Shown here: positions 9,991 through 21,730 of the stretch, piece after piece | How positions within the stretch are numbered: position 1 is the first letter of the stretch | Layout of the letters: each line of letters begins with the position of its first letter | Assembly (NCBI GenBank): GCA_033064195.1 | Contig: JARBJD010000007.1 | Location: forward strand, 62,001-126,000 | Length of the DNA stretch: 64,000 nt | Direction: 5' to 3' | DNA from: Blattamonas nauphoetae | Taxonomy: Eukaryota; Preaxostyla; Oxymonadida | Made by a program: the position numbers and the translations under genes | The notes under the pieces: model-generated | Databases searched by the model: none | What the model was told of the DNA's origin: nothing | Seen by the model: the letters and a program-made list of their open reading frames with translations, nothing else

Positions 9991-12707
9991 TTAATGCCAA
10001 TGACGAGGTTTGCGAGATGCTTTTCCCCAAAGTGTCTCATCTTGATTCTCATCCTCTTCATTTCCCACATCTTGACCAGAGTTCTCACCATCCTGCTCTA
10101 AAACTATTCGACGATGTCCCACAAGATTGTCAAAGGCTTCTTGAACAGATCCAAACCTGAATTGGAGCTCGTTTCCCTGAGCAAGTGTCGTTTGGTGTGA
10201 ATGAATCGAGAGAAGAGCCTGCCGGACGTTCCCAATCCGGAATCCCTTCTTCTTCTTTCGCCTCTCAATGAACAATCTCTTTCCATAATCCATTCCGACA
10301 AAAAAGTCCCCCCGCTGCTCCTCCACAAATGTGTAGTATTGCACGATCCGGTGCTCCCGTTTTGGCTTCCGATCCGGTTTCGTTCTCCCCACAGGCTTCG
10401 TGAAGAGCTTGTCCACTGTCCCAACCATCGGAATCGATGATTGGTCAGGCTGAGATTCGTCGAGAGTGTTTCGTTGGGAATCCCCTGCTTGGTTCTTCCG
10501 CTTCTTGGAACTCCTGATTGTCCGACGTTCGAGTTTTTTGATCGCCGATTCGATATCAACCGTCTGCCGATGCGCTCTGAACTGAGAGAGGACAGAGAGC
10601 TGTGAGTTGTGAGTGAATGGTGATTCCGTGAAAGGGGTTTGAGATTGTGAATGCTTGGGAGTGGACTGGTTCACGAGATTTCTGACGTGCTGTGAAAAAG
10701 CGGTGCGAGGTGGAGTGTCCGGCGTGAAGAGTTGCAGTTGTGACGAGCCAGGCTGAGATAATGACGGAGAGAACATTCTCATGTGCTGTGCATATGTGTG
10801 TCTGGAAGGAGTTCGATGTGGAGATGATTGGACTGTCATTTCACTTCTGTTGAATGTGAAATCGCTGAAAAAAAGTGGTTGAGATGGTGTCTCTGTCACT
10901 CCACGGATTGGAATTGGAGGTCTCAATGGCAGCCGATCTGGGGTTGTTGTTTGTGGATCTTGGGTTTCAACAAAAGACTGAGAGAGCTGAAGAGGAGGAG
11001 TTGAAACTGGCGAGAAAATGCCCCGATGTGGAGATTGATACAGCAGCGAACCTTGATGTCGATTATCCCGCAACGATTGACTCGGATGGTGATTGATGGT
11101 GGCTGGAGACGGATCTGTCTGGGTGGATGCATCTGCCTTTGGGATCAGAAATTGTTGGGAGAAAGCGGCGAAGAGGGCAGTGAAGAAGAATGGAAGAGCA
11201 TTGAAAGTTTGTGGGACTGGGAGATGGCTCTGTGATTCAATCTCCGGAGGGATGTGGTTGACCTGAGTGATTTGTGGGGGTTGAGCAAGAGCTGAAGAAA
11301 GCAGTGGTGAGAGAGGTGGTGAGAGATGCTGAGATAAATGTGGAGAGATCTGTAACGAGGCTGGTGGAAAAGAGTGACTATGGCAGGGTGATCGTTCCGG
11401 AAAATAGTGGAGTGAGTGACAGCGATGACGAACGAGAGGGGAATGAGGTGTGAAGATAGGAGGCCGAAGTGACCTCTTTGACAGAATTCTTTTGACTGCT
11501 TCTTTCGACGATGGGTCGCTCTCATTCACGTCTTCGGTGTCGGACAAGCTGTCCAGGTCGTCTGCACAGATCTGTCTCTTCCTGACTGGACGGAACTCAG
11601 CAATCTCCTCCTTCTCTTCCCTCTCAACGATGTCAACACCAGCCTCTGTTTCTTTCATGATTTCATTCCCCTCTCCCATCTCATCCTCATCTTTTAGCAT
11701 CCCAGTTTCGGTGAATTCCGACAGATCTCCATCAAACCCAACCGTTCCAATAAACGACGTGTCCAAATGACGTGTCTTGTCTGTGTCAGAACTGTCATCC
11801 TTCACAACCGTCATTCTCAGCTTCGTTCTTCCTCTTCCGGTCTTCCTTCTCCTCTGTCGGGGAGAGAGGACTGGCCGAGTTTCGTCCGACTCTGAGCTGT
11901 TGACTGGTGGCTGCCTCAAGATATTTCTGAGTGATTCCACCTTCTCGAGTGTGAGCGGCTTGACATGGGTTGGTGTGACTGTTCGTGACAGGATTGAGAC
12001 TGGGCGATGGAGTGTGTCCAGCTGCATTGGAAGTGGAGGATGTGATGAAGATGAACGGAGCATCGCAGGAAAGTCCTCCAAGTCGGCAACGATTGGATTA
12101 TCCAAAAGTGATTCTTCGACTAGATTTTCTTCAAAGGACATGTTGTCGTCCGTTGTCTTGGAGGGATTCGGATATACTGCAGAATAAGAAAGAAAAGAGG
12201 ATAAACATTTTGTCAGTGTCTTGATCAAAGACAGGAGGTCATTATGAATACTAATTTCGAGTTTTGGGATAATTGTCGAATATTCTTTGAAATTTTCAAT
12301 CGGAAAGTGCTCTAAGACTCGAGGTTTGAGGACAACGCTCTTTTTTAGTCCTGGGCAGACAGTAACGGAATAAATAGGCGAACTTGTGAGTAAATTCCGA
12401 AGCATTGAGATGCAAAGACCAAATGTCGTTACATCTTGCCGTACACATTCATTAAGGATCGTAGAGGTTGAGGTGAACCATTCCACATCGAGGTGTTGCT
12501 TTAAGATTCTCAGGTCTTCACACAAGTATGAAATAATTAAATTTTGATACCTTTTGGATAATTATCGCGGATAAATGAGATTGACGATCGTACATCATCA
12601 ATATTGTGAAGATGATGAGTCCGGATTACTTGTACTGAATTGTGAAATTGATTTGGATTTCTATGAAATTAAGATGATGTAAAGTGGTGCAAGACAAACA
12701 CATCCAT
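9991..12707 (-). CDS. Large disordered protein with conserved-looking C-terminal block, unassigned
   Basis: Not recognised. The long open frame starts at a non-ATG codon at 12525, so I extended it: a 35-nt intron joins RDNYPK to DLRILKQHL, and a 39-nt intron joins an initial MDV (ATG at 12707) to NPNQFHNSVQV. A further 30-nt stopless intron-like insert (GTTTAT...CTGCAG) lies near 12160-12190. The N-terminal 130 residues look folded (helical); the middle 500 residues are Ser/Pro/His-rich and disordered with an NLS-like run RQRRRKTGRGRTK; the last 150 residues are again ordered (VGTVDKLFTKPVGR, EHRIVQYYTFVEE, DFFVGMDYGKRLFIE) and end acidic then WGKASRKPRHWH. Nuclear location is plausible from the basic clusters. 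No domain family was identified. Confidence 0.65.
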
Positions 12708-13059
12708 ATGATAAGTGATCGGTTGTGTGGGATCTTCGCCTAGTTAAGAATGAAGGCAGACATTTCGTTTCCCACATTCTTTTTCAATCCAAGTGATTCA
12801 TTTGATAGTCTAGGTTGCTTTTGATGAAAATGGGAATCCGGGGAGAATTTCATCGATATGAACAGATGAGGGAGCACTATATTGCAGAGTCATCGAGAAT
12901 TCCTGATCGTGATTCAGAGGCTCACTCTCCGTCACCATTTGAGACATATACCAACAAACATCAAAAATCTGATAAAATGATTTTAATTTGCGCTAATTCT
13001 CGAAGTATATCCCAATTTGTTCACTTTTGATTGACACCCCATAGGCTTTTAATTTTCTG

Positions 13060-13957
13060 ATGTCAATCCTAATATTGACGTTTCTAATTCAAAATATCAT
13101 CCCTGATTGTCTTCCACTGAAACGAGTGATTCACAGGGTAACACCAATTCCAAAATACATTGATAATCTCCCAAACTTGTAGTTTGTTCTTTCTGACAAC
13201 CTTTCTCTACACTTTTCTGTTTCTGGATCCCTCTTGGCAATATTCATCAGTTACAAATCAACTGTTTCACGTGGTATCATTTTTTTTCTAAGAAATCTGC
13301 TTTAGTCTATTTTCACTGTCCACCAACTTGTCGATTGTCGCAACATCCTGGTCTCGAAGATGTGTGATTCTTTTCACATTATTTACTTGTATTTCTCTGT
13401 TTTCTCTTGATCCTCAGTTTCTTATGGGAATTGGTTCACACTAGTGTGCCATTCACAACTCCATCAATTTCTTTCACCGATTACATCCTTCACTCAGCTC
13501 AAGACTCGTTGTCGTAACAGAGGCAAATCGTCTTGATGCAGAACTATTCAATTCTGATGAAGAAGTCTTATTTACCTTTGATCTGCTGGGATTGTCATCA
13601 GATCAAATTGTAGCCCAACTCCAGAAATGTGGTCTGTCTCCGGACCTTGATGATCATGGGCACATAATTGAGGAATTAGCAATTCCAAAGGCTTTTGTGC
13701 CTCCAAAGCCAGCAGGGACGATCAAATCAACACAAACGAAGAAGATTGATGTGGAAAAGAAACCCAAAGATGATGCGAAAAATTTGGAGGAAGAAAAGAG
13801 AGAGAATGAGAAAGAAAAAAGAATGTCTGGGGAGGAAGATGGGACTCTTGAGAAGAAAACAGTGCAGGAACAGGAAGAAAGGAGGGAGGTTCATGTTGAG
13901 GAACAAGTGTTGGGGAAAGAGGAAGAACAGAATGCAGAGGAGACAGAAGAACTCTAA
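13060..13957 (+). CDS. Unknown protein with acidic-basic charged tail
   Basis: Not recognised. The secure part is the last exon (GLSSDQIVAQLQKCG...), ending in a long E/K-rich tail that stops at 13957. Upstream exons were chained by frame: introns of about 45 nt (ending ACTTGTAG), 32 nt (GTATCA...TTTAG), 56 nt and 54 nt give a product starting MSILILTFLIQN at 13060 and containing SVSGSLLAIFISYKSTVS and RLVVVTEANRLDAELF. The hydrophobic start could be a signal peptide or a buried strand; the real start may lie further upstream. About 230 residues in total. The start and first two junctions are tentative. Confidence 0.48.
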
Positions 13958-14034
13958 AACGGTGTCTTCTTCGTTTTTTGCCCTCAATTCGCGTTCTGAC
14001 ATCTCACAACAATAAAGACAAAAAATGAAGTGAA

Positions 14035-16105
14035 TCAAGCAAAAGCACAATCATTATTACAAATCTCGTATTCTGTCGTGCATGTGTGGGAGTTAGTTCG
14101 TCTCTTCTGTCGGCATTGTCGTTGACATGCGCTGTCCCCCCTGCACTTCTCGTTGAAACACGTGTCAAACCATGTCTCATTCGCATCCAGGCACTTCTGT
14201 CGTTGAGACTACACCCAAATGAGAAGAAAAGCAAGCAAACACTGCAGTCCTCACTGCATCGGTCTCCCCATTTCAGCTTGGCAGACTGTTCACACAGAGT
14301 TAACTCGTCTGTCGTTCGAGTCTGGCAATCTCGTCTCGCTGAAGATAGAGGCAGGTTTAGAGAAGAAATGTAAGAAACACCTTGCAGACAGACTCCCTGG
14401 CATTTTGTGTTTGCGGAGGCCGAGCATTTCTGATCGCAGTCGTTGTACGACTGGAGGCAGACATCCAACATGCGCTGCTGGTTGACTTTGCATGTCTCCA
14501 AATCTTTGTCGAGGGAGCCATCACACGACTTGGTGCAGGATTCCTCGAGGTCTCGAACTGAAGCTTCGCAAACACGTCTGGAACGCTGGTGGATAAAAGA
14601 TGCGATTGGAAAGATATAACAAACCAGGCAGGCGATCTGTTGGGTGTTTGAAGATGATCGTTGGTTGCATCGATCGAGTTCAGCATCGCACGCATTGAGC
14701 CCCACCTGTTTCTGGGCCTGCCGAGAAGAGAATTACTCGTGAAACAGAATCAGCATACTTCACAATCCATCACACACACGTCGACCGATCCCATCTCACA
14801 CTCCGCAGCACAATTCGTAAAAGCTGTCCGACACGACTCTTTCATTGCCCTGTAATCGTTCTTGCACGAACTCTGACATTGCTGATTCGATCTGCAGTTG
14901 TTGACACAGCGTTGGAGTTGAATCTCCGCTGACGAGTAACAATCATCGGTGAATGCCTGAGACATCAAACAAGACGCGAGCAGACCAGACAGTCGTCTCT
15001 GCAATTGCCAGCCGTCGGTTGGCACTTGATTGACAGGCAGGTGTCAAATTGCAGTCGGCAGTTCTCGTTCCGTTCTCGCCAGAGTCGGTTACATTCCGTT
15101 GACGACGCTTTCGACGTGAGCGACGAGTATCGGCAGATGTCGAGTGCGTCGGACGAGTCAGTCAAACACGTCTGCTTCTCCTTCTCACAAACCTGCATAC
15201 AATCTTCCTCTGTGTCTGTATCACACAACTGTTGGCATTCTGTGAACGATGTTCGGAATTCCGCTTTGCAGGCGAGGCGGGCATCGTCGCATTGTGATTG
15301 ACACAAAATAAGAGCCGTTCGATCACGTGACTTCCGCTCGCAGAAGTTGAGGCACTCTTCTCGCTCCACCTCGCAGACTTCAAACCCACTTTCCATATCG
15401 TTGAGGCAGTTGTCCGCACAAGTGGGGAGGCTTGGATGAGAGAAATGATGTCGAAGAATCGGCTGAGCATACTTCTGTTTGCAATTGGATAAGCACACAT
15501 CCCCGCATTCGCGAGAGTTTGTCTCGCAATATCTTCTCTCTACGGTACATTTCCTGAGGATAGATGGGCAGAAGAAGAGGTTACCGTTCACAAGTCAAAT
15601 CTCCAATTAAACACGTCAAACGACATTCTTCAAGGTTAAAATCACATTCATCGATCGTATTTTGAACATAAAATGAGCAGTCTACCTCGCACTGCTGAAC
15701 AAAGGATTGAAGACACAGCATCTCACAATCCTGGAACAGTCGAACACAAAGTGTACAAACCTTCTTAATCTGTTGGCAGGGCCGACGGCAATTCCGTAAA
15801 GATTTGGAACAAATGGCTTTGTCTCCATTAGGAAGAAGCACACAGGCTTCATACTGAGATTGGCATTCGTCGAGACAGATCTCGTTGTTGTCCTTTTAAA
15901 AAAAACAATCCATCTTCATAAAAGTGATTGATCACACCATGCACTTCGATGTGCAGGATTGGAGTGAACGATCTCGCTTTTGTCCTCGAGAGAGGAGAAG
16001 TTCACTGCTGAAATCGCAGAGTCCGGATGGATCCTGCAGCATGATGGTTTGAGGATGGACGTTCACAAAAAGAAAGATGAGGAAGGAGATTGTGGAACAT
16101 CGCAT
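14035..16105 (-). CDS. Secreted cysteine-rich helical protein
   Basis: Start MRCSTISFLIFLFVNVHPQ at 16105 is a clear signal peptide. Splicing ten or so short introns (45, 31, 42, 29, 41, 39, 42 and 32 nt among them) gives a single frame of over 500 residues in which Cys recurs in CX3C pairs spaced by 6-12 residues, for example CEMLCLQSFVQQCEVDC, CLSNCKQ, CADNCLNDME, CQSQCDDARLAC, CNNDCAFA. Paired CX3C in amphipathic helices suggests a chain of disulfide-stapled helical hairpins, the geometry seen in CHCH and small-Tim proteins, although those are short and lack signal peptides. No transmembrane segment or GPI signal is visible, so it is probably secreted or lumenal. Function unknown; similarity to a named family was not recognised. 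Confidence 0.76.
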
Positions 16106-16541
16106 CCCGATATTCCGAGATGGAAAGTTGCGTCGAGCTCTTTGAACGATGTCGACAAAAATGATGACTGTACGACACTCATGTCAAATGAAAAGGAGTG
16201 TGAGGGAGTGAAAACAACTTAGGAAATCTCTGTATTATCCAGTAATTTGTGATTGGACGGTGGTGTCGATTCAATCTCAGAATCACTCGACCAAAAAAAC
16301 CTTTGATGGACAAGATCATTCCTGATTGTTCCAAATGAAAAAGATGAATCAATTAACATTTGAATTCAGAATGATAACAGCTACAAGAACGATATAAAGT
16401 CCAAAAAAAGAGAAAATGATAGTGGACAGTTATGAGACATTTTCTTATGAACAATCGCCGAAAACAGAAGAGAGGAGGAAATCTACCAAGAGACTGCTCA
16501 AAACTGTCATAACTTTCATTATCGGTGTTGAAAGTCATTCA
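16106..16541. other. Intergenic, nothing recognised
   Basis: The 436 bp between the start of the cysteine-rich gene and the stop of the SNM1 gene must carry the promoter of the former. I see no open frame of interest and no repeat. Confidence 0.5.
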
Positions 16542-19500
16542 TCAATGTTTGGCACTGGAGGTTCTCTTTGTCTTCTCGATCTTTTCTTGATTGGATCCAT
16601 CTCCAGTTTTCTTCGCTCGAGCCTGTGTCTGAAAGTACATATGTTTCTGTCTGGCGATCTCTTTTGGGGACATCCCGAGCTCCTCGAAGACTGTCGAATC
16701 GAAGCCAGAGAACGATGAGGACGGCTGTCCGAAAGAAGCTTGGAAATTTGAGCTGAGTGGAGAGCGTGAAGAAAGGATCGAGGAGGACGAGGTGGAATAT
16801 GTGAGCAGTGATGGGTGAGCGTAAGAGGACGTAAACAGTGTTTGGTCGTCCACAACTTGAGTGTTAAGTTCTTCATCTCGTTTGGCATCGAGGGGAGGCA
16901 TCTGAGCATCGGTATTCTGCTGCTTCGAGCGATCTCTCGAATTAAAATCAATCGCATTCTCTTCACTTTTCTCGCTCAGATCTTCACCCAATGTATCGTC
17001 CTCTTTCTTTTCATGAAACTCTCTCTTTCTCGCTTTATGTTCCTTCTCTCGTGCTCCTAGTTTTCGGAGACTCTGCATCGAGATGAAGGCCGATTGCGAA
17101 GCCGTTGGTGGTGAGAGTGGCATAGATGCTGCAGTTTTCACAGATGGGTGGACATGTGGGGAAGAATTGAATGTCAGACGTGTTTGTTCTCCCAATGACA
17201 GGAATGAATCCATCAGGTCTTGTCCGCTCTTCTCATTAATTCTTGATGTCGGTGTCTCTTGGGTTCTGGTTCCAGACCGATGCTGTTGTGTCCGAACATA
17301 ATCCACCATTCTTCGCTCTTGTTCAAGACGCTCCACTCCTTCTCGGAGGATTCTGACAATGACACTGCTTGGATGTTGTGTGTCCGAGCTTGCTTTCCAC
17401 CTTCCACCACGGTTGTCCTCTTTTTCCTTTGTGACCTTCTTTTCTTCTCCATGGACAGTTGGGATGATTGTCCCGATTTTGTGGGAAGCGAGGAAGAACA
17501 CAAGTTCGTTAAACGACGAGTGTTCCGAATACGCCAGTCCAAAATGAGTGCTTGCACCCCAAGTTTTCATGTTGGGGAGAACGACAGGGATGAAGAGTGA
17601 AGAGCAAGGAGGAAGCACAGCATCAGCAGATTGGGACGACTGGAACGGGATTGTTGCTGAATGAGTGATGGCGGAGCTGATCGACCGGACGGATGGCGGA
17701 GAGCTTGATGGAAGAGAGTGTCCTCGACGAGGGAGTGAGAGTCTGTCTTCGCTGGGATGGACGGGTGAGCTTGTTGTAATTTCAGTTCGATTCAACAGTG
17801 GAGTCAATCCTGTGCCTGGTTTGCTGTCATCGTCGTCGTTATCTTCTTCCTGGGATTCACTTCCCCTGTACACGATTTCATCGTCCTCCTTCTTCCAATC
17901 ATCATCTTCTTCTTCATTATCCTTCTGGATCGTCTTTCTCTCTTCGCTTCCAACACCAGCCATCGTAGGAAGCAAGGAGTTCGGTTCTCTCTTCGTATCC
18001 TTAATTTTCGTGTCATATTCCCATCCTTGCTCCCACTCCTTCATCATTCCCAACGTCACAACAGGAAGTTCTCGCCCCTTCAGCTTGAGTTCCCACCCAC
18101 TTGCAGAGACCCCCCAGACACGCCTGTATCCAAAATATGGGCGAGCCTTCTCGCCACCAGTGAAAACCCCAAAGCGTTCGCATTTAGCAATTTTGGCGTT
18201 CAACAATTTCATATCGCTGCTATCGCTGTTCGGTGTCTGCAAACCCTGGCTTAGCCTCTCCTCTTTGATCTCCTTTCCTCGCACAACCATCTCCACATCC
18301 AGTTTATCCTTCATCCCCTTCACAGACAAGTCCTGAAATCCCACAATTCGGATATTTGTTTCACTTGGATCCTCTGTGAAGAGATCATCGTCCCATTCTC
18401 CCATCAATTTCAACAATTCTGCCTTTCGAGTCTGGACATGCATCTTTCGTTTGAGTCCGATCTTCACTAATGGTGAATACCGCTGCAGAAGATGCCCAAT
18501 TTCTTTGTAGAATTTCTCCTTTCCGATGGTGTATGTCCCAATCATAATGAGTGGAAGCGGAGAGATTCCGTTTGATTGAATCACCCCTCTCTGCATCTGT
18601 TCAAGGACGGACATTTCATCTTGAAGGATCTCTCTTGTCATGGCATAAACTGTCTGTGCATGAGTAGGAAAGAGGTACTGCGGGCTACTGTATGTTGTGT
18701 CCAGGTATAATTCTGAAAAAACGGTCTTAAATGTTGGTAGCAAACCATCGATTCCACGATCTCCACAAATGGTTCTCAATTCTTGACCAATTCGGGGTGT
18801 GTATCGGAAATCTCCCGTATGGACAATGATTCGTGCCACAGGGGGCATTGTTTGTTTCCCATCGCTGTTTGCCGAGAAGTAAAACGGTGGAGGTTCGAGG
18901 GTGAAGAAGGGTTCTGGCATGATCACGACCGGTTGTGTACCTCGAGTAAAGCGGGTTGTCTGTCTTGCTGGAAGAGGATCATGATTAACTTTTGGTTGAG
19001 ATGAGCCAAATGCTGCCACAAATGATGAGAAATCTGTTGAGTCATTTTGAGATGAAGACGGTGGTGATGTGTTTGATTCGCCTGTTTCCTGAACAGAATC
19101 ATCAGAAAATGAATCATTTTTCTGATATTTATATTCTGGAGGGACGTCGAGATCAAAAATTTCGAAGATGAAAATTGCAGCTCCTGGACAATGATTTGCA
19201 TCAATTAGTGTCAATCTTGTATTCTCGATATAACAAGGGGTATTCATTGGGAGAGCCACAACGGCATCTGGACGGACTTTCATGTCCGTTTTCAAGAGAG
19301 TAGCAGTGATTTCAGTGCAATCTACAAAACTCGATGGAGAGAAAAATAAAATACAAATCAATCCAAAAGGAAATGTCTTTGACATTCCAACAGTGTGATC
19401 TGTGTGAAAGTGACTCAAAAAGTATCGTTGGCAGTGTGGACCTTTGTGCTAAAAATGTGAGTCTGACAAATGAAAGGAGGAAACACGAAAGCCATCAAGG

Positions 19501-19565
19501 AGAAAAGAGGTTCCAGGAATCTGGTGGTCTCGCGGAATCGAGGAATTTGGAATGAATGTCGTCAT
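16542..19565 (-). CDS. SNM1: DNA cross-link repair nuclease SNM1/PSO2 (beta-CASP metallo-beta-lactamase)
   Basis: 5' exonuclease acting on interstrand cross-links in the nucleus. Start MTTFIPNSSIPRDHQ at 19565. A 36-nt intron leads into YFLSHFHTDHTVGM (metal motif HxHxDH) and a 33-nt stopless intron is removed to give GLIYCTEITATLL, the usual strand after that motif. Next come ANHCPGAAIF (motif 3), HTGDFRYT, ELYLDTTY (motif 4 Asp), IGTYTIGKEKFY, and far downstream GLAYSEHSSFNELVFFL and IIPTVH of the beta-CASP region. Between KEKFY... and SEHSSF an acidic Ser-rich insert of about 300 residues is present, and a further 250-residue disordered tail follows, making it over 950 residues, longer than most SNM1A catalytic cores. 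Catalytic residues look intact. SNM1A/Pso2 is more likely than Artemis or Apollo, judged by overall motif spacing only. Confidence 0.88.
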
Positions 19566-19613
19566 CCAGATGTGCAAGATTGAACCAAAAAAAAAGTTGG
19601 GTTCGTTGTTCTC

Positions 19614-19790
19614 TCAAAAGAAGTGTGAGAAGGCTTCAATGATAGGATGAAATGATATTATGGAGAGAAAATTAATGGAGTATGTGAACATATACATCCC
19701 AATCAGGAGAACAGAGAAAAAAGGAAGGTTGAAAATTGTGTTGACCAGGGTAGATGCGTTTTCCGAGTAAAAAGGTGACAAATCAGCCAT
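19614..19790 (-). CDS. Small hydrophobic protein, single exon
   Basis: 59 codons from ATG at 19790 (MADLSPFYSENAST) to TGA at 19614-19616. One strong hydrophobic segment (FFSVLLIGMYMFTY) preceded by a polar head is reminiscent of the first span of the OST subunit TMEM258/Ost5, but the second span expected there is weak and the length is short. It sits in the 325-bp gap between the CHMP and SNM1 genes on the same strand, 50 bp from the SNM1 start. It could also be a chance open frame or one exon of a larger gene. Confidence 0.35.
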   Translation of the reverse strand: MADLSPFYSENASTLVNTIFNLPFFSVLLIGMYMFTYSINFLSIISFHPIIEAFSHFF

Positions 19791-19891
19791 TTCATTCAAA
19801 TTTTGCTTTCAGTGGAAGATATTCGGATGTTTGGCCACAGGGAAAAGCGAAAAAGGATTATCAGTTCTCACCCTTTGGAAGAGAAAACTCT

Positions 19892-20522
19892 TTATTTTGT
19901 TGAAAGGCGATTAAGCTCATCCATTGCTTCCTCCTAACATAAAAGCATCCACAGTGAATCTGAGAAAAGCATACATCGGTCATGGTTGGTGTCGTCCCAA
20001 ATCCTCTCAGGAGTAACCCATTTAGCTTATCCTAATGAATTGAAAAAAGAAAGGGAGCAGACTGCTTGCTCAAGAGCATCTGAGAGAGAGACTATCTGAT
20101 CAGGATCACTGGAACATTGGAAAGATGAGTTGATCAAAAATGATACAGTTGATTCAGTTGTTGCTTCATAACTTCATTTGCGAGATCCATTGCAGAGTGA
20201 ATTTGTTGTTGTTGAACGATTGATTCAAGGTGTTCCTGGAGTGAAATCAACGATAGACGAATGTCTGAGATTTCTTCAAGGGATTGGAGGTGAAGTTTCT
20301 TCTCCTTTACAAGTGGAATAGCATCTAATCAAGTTGTGCAAATTTTGAGAACAAACCAGTTTTATTCTGTTGCTTTAGGAGATTGGAGATTTGCTGTGTG
20401 AGGCTCGTAATTCGCATAGCTATGATATTATTTGATGAATCCAGGCGACCTAGTAGACGAGTAACATCTTCCAGTGATTGGGTTGGAGAAACTTGCTTTT
20501 GATGTTTTGTGAAAAGTGGCAT
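19892..20522 (-). CDS. ESCRT-III subunit (CHMP/Snf7 family)
   Basis: Membrane-remodelling polymer subunit acting at endosomes and in abscission. Start MPLFTKHQKQVSPTQS at 20522, the typical MxLF...K N-terminus. Four introns (32, 38, 31 and 41 nt) give about 165 residues: a basic first helical hairpin (SLEDVTRLLGRLDSSN, SLTQQISNLLKQQNKT, VKEKKLHLQSLEEISDI), SIVQQQQIHSAMDLANEVMKQQ in the third helix, then the acidic C-terminal helix EEAMDELNRLS that serves as autoinhibitory/MIM-like end. Short for a CHMP (usually 200-225), so some segments are trimmed. Which paralogue (CHMP4, 5 or 1 type) I cannot say. Its start codon lies 51 bp from that of the divergent HAUS4-like gene. Confidence 0.78.
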
Positions 20523-20573
20523 GGGCGATCAAAACCAACACACAAAATTCTGAATAGTCTCTCAACGACAACG
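20523..20573. promoter_or_regulatory. 51-bp divergent promoter between CHMP and HAUS4-like starts
   Basis: Both start codons are firm enough (20522 minus, 20574 plus) that the whole 5' UTR plus promoter space of two genes is 51 bp, unless the transcription starts lie inside the opposite gene. No TATA box is evident. Confidence 0.55.
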
Positions 20574-21730
20574 ATGGATGTTACGGTTTCTACGTTGGGA
20601 CGAGTTTTATGGGATCTTCTTGAACGAAATGATGAAATGAGGACAAGAATCACATCAAAATTCCATTCTTTTTATGAAGTCTTCTCAAAGATCTCCGGCC
20701 CAAGTTCAGTTCCATGGATGTCCTGCTTCGTCAACAACAACTTTCATTTCTGAAAAAGCGCATAATATTAAATGAAGTGCGAGATTCTCTCATATCGTTA
20801 CACCAACAGAAGTTACCCTCATCACAATCGAAAGTTTCTTAGTTCAAATCCTTCTTCATTTATCGTCTTATAGCTGATTCAAAGTGGGCAATTTCGACTG
20901 GACGCGATTGACACAATGAATACTTTTGCCCACCTTGCACCTGGTCTCGAACCTTGCCAATTTCCAGCTGGAATTACTGATGTCGACATTCAGTCTTTTA
21001 TCGAGAATGACTCTCTCACCCAAACTCAATTTGCACAGCTCAAACAGTTACTTCAGAAAAAAATGGTTGATTCTTTGCAAAAGAAAATAGCAGAAATCCA
21101 AAGAATCCACCCATACGCTGCTCGAAGAAACAGTTCAATCGCCCAATCATTGGAAGATATTTCCACAACTATCAATCGTGACCACCAAATTTCACGTCAA
21201 TTTCCACATCGTCTCCTTCAAATAAATGATGATCATCACGCTCTAGCTATCCAACTCATCGAGGTCTCATCTTTTCTTTCTTATTTCTGTAGGTTCTTGT
21301 ACATATTCTTCAAAAAGTCGTATTAATCACACAAAACTTCAAATTGAATCGTCACATCAAATTCAATGAGGTCAGTTTTATTTTTACTCATCGTTCACAG
21401 GCATTCTTTCAATCAACGGCCACTTCGATTGCTGTCTCCTCGTCGATGATAGAGTCTGATTTTTATTCATCGTTATGATTCAGATATGTTACCAAGGAAT
21501 TTGAACTTGGAACATACGACAAGGATAGAGTTAAAGCACTGTCAGTTATTCAACGTCATATCTCTGCAGAAGCCAATCGTCTGACGAAAGAAAAGGCAAG
21601 CATGCAGCATAGTCTTCAAGTGTATCGCCAAATTGGAATGGGATTTCCTGCACTTGTCCAAGAATACTCCAATCTCCTCCGACAGCTTGAACAGCAAAGA
21701 TGGACGCTTCAACAAATCGCTCCACAATGA
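20574..21730 (+). CDS. Augmin complex subunit HAUS4/AUG4-like
   Basis: Augmin branches microtubules off existing ones during spindle assembly. Start MDVTVSTLGRVLWDLLE at 20574. Introns of 26, 40, 29, 30 and 30 nt are removed to keep frame. The product of about 310 residues is largely coiled coil: LLRQQQLSFLKKRIILNEVRD, then a mid region LAPGLEPCQFPAGITDV, then LVHILQKVVLITQNFKLNR, and an end VYRQIGMGFPALVQEYSNLLRQ...RWTLQQIA. That end resembles the C-terminus of HAUS4/AUG4, where a glycine-containing turn, L(V)xEY and a final KxWxL/I recur. Assignment rests on this block and the coiled-coil layout; it is probable, not certain. The 26-nt intron is the shortest proposed here and could be wrong. 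Confidence 0.62.

Noticed and set aside
17665-18336. 223-codon plus-strand open frame
   Set aside because: Antisense of the Ser-rich acidic insert of SNM1; composition is the mirror of Glu/Asp/Lys codons.
19614-19790. Calling the 59-codon hydrophobic frame TMEM258/Ost5
   Set aside because: Only the first span is similar and there is no room for the second before the SNM1 start.
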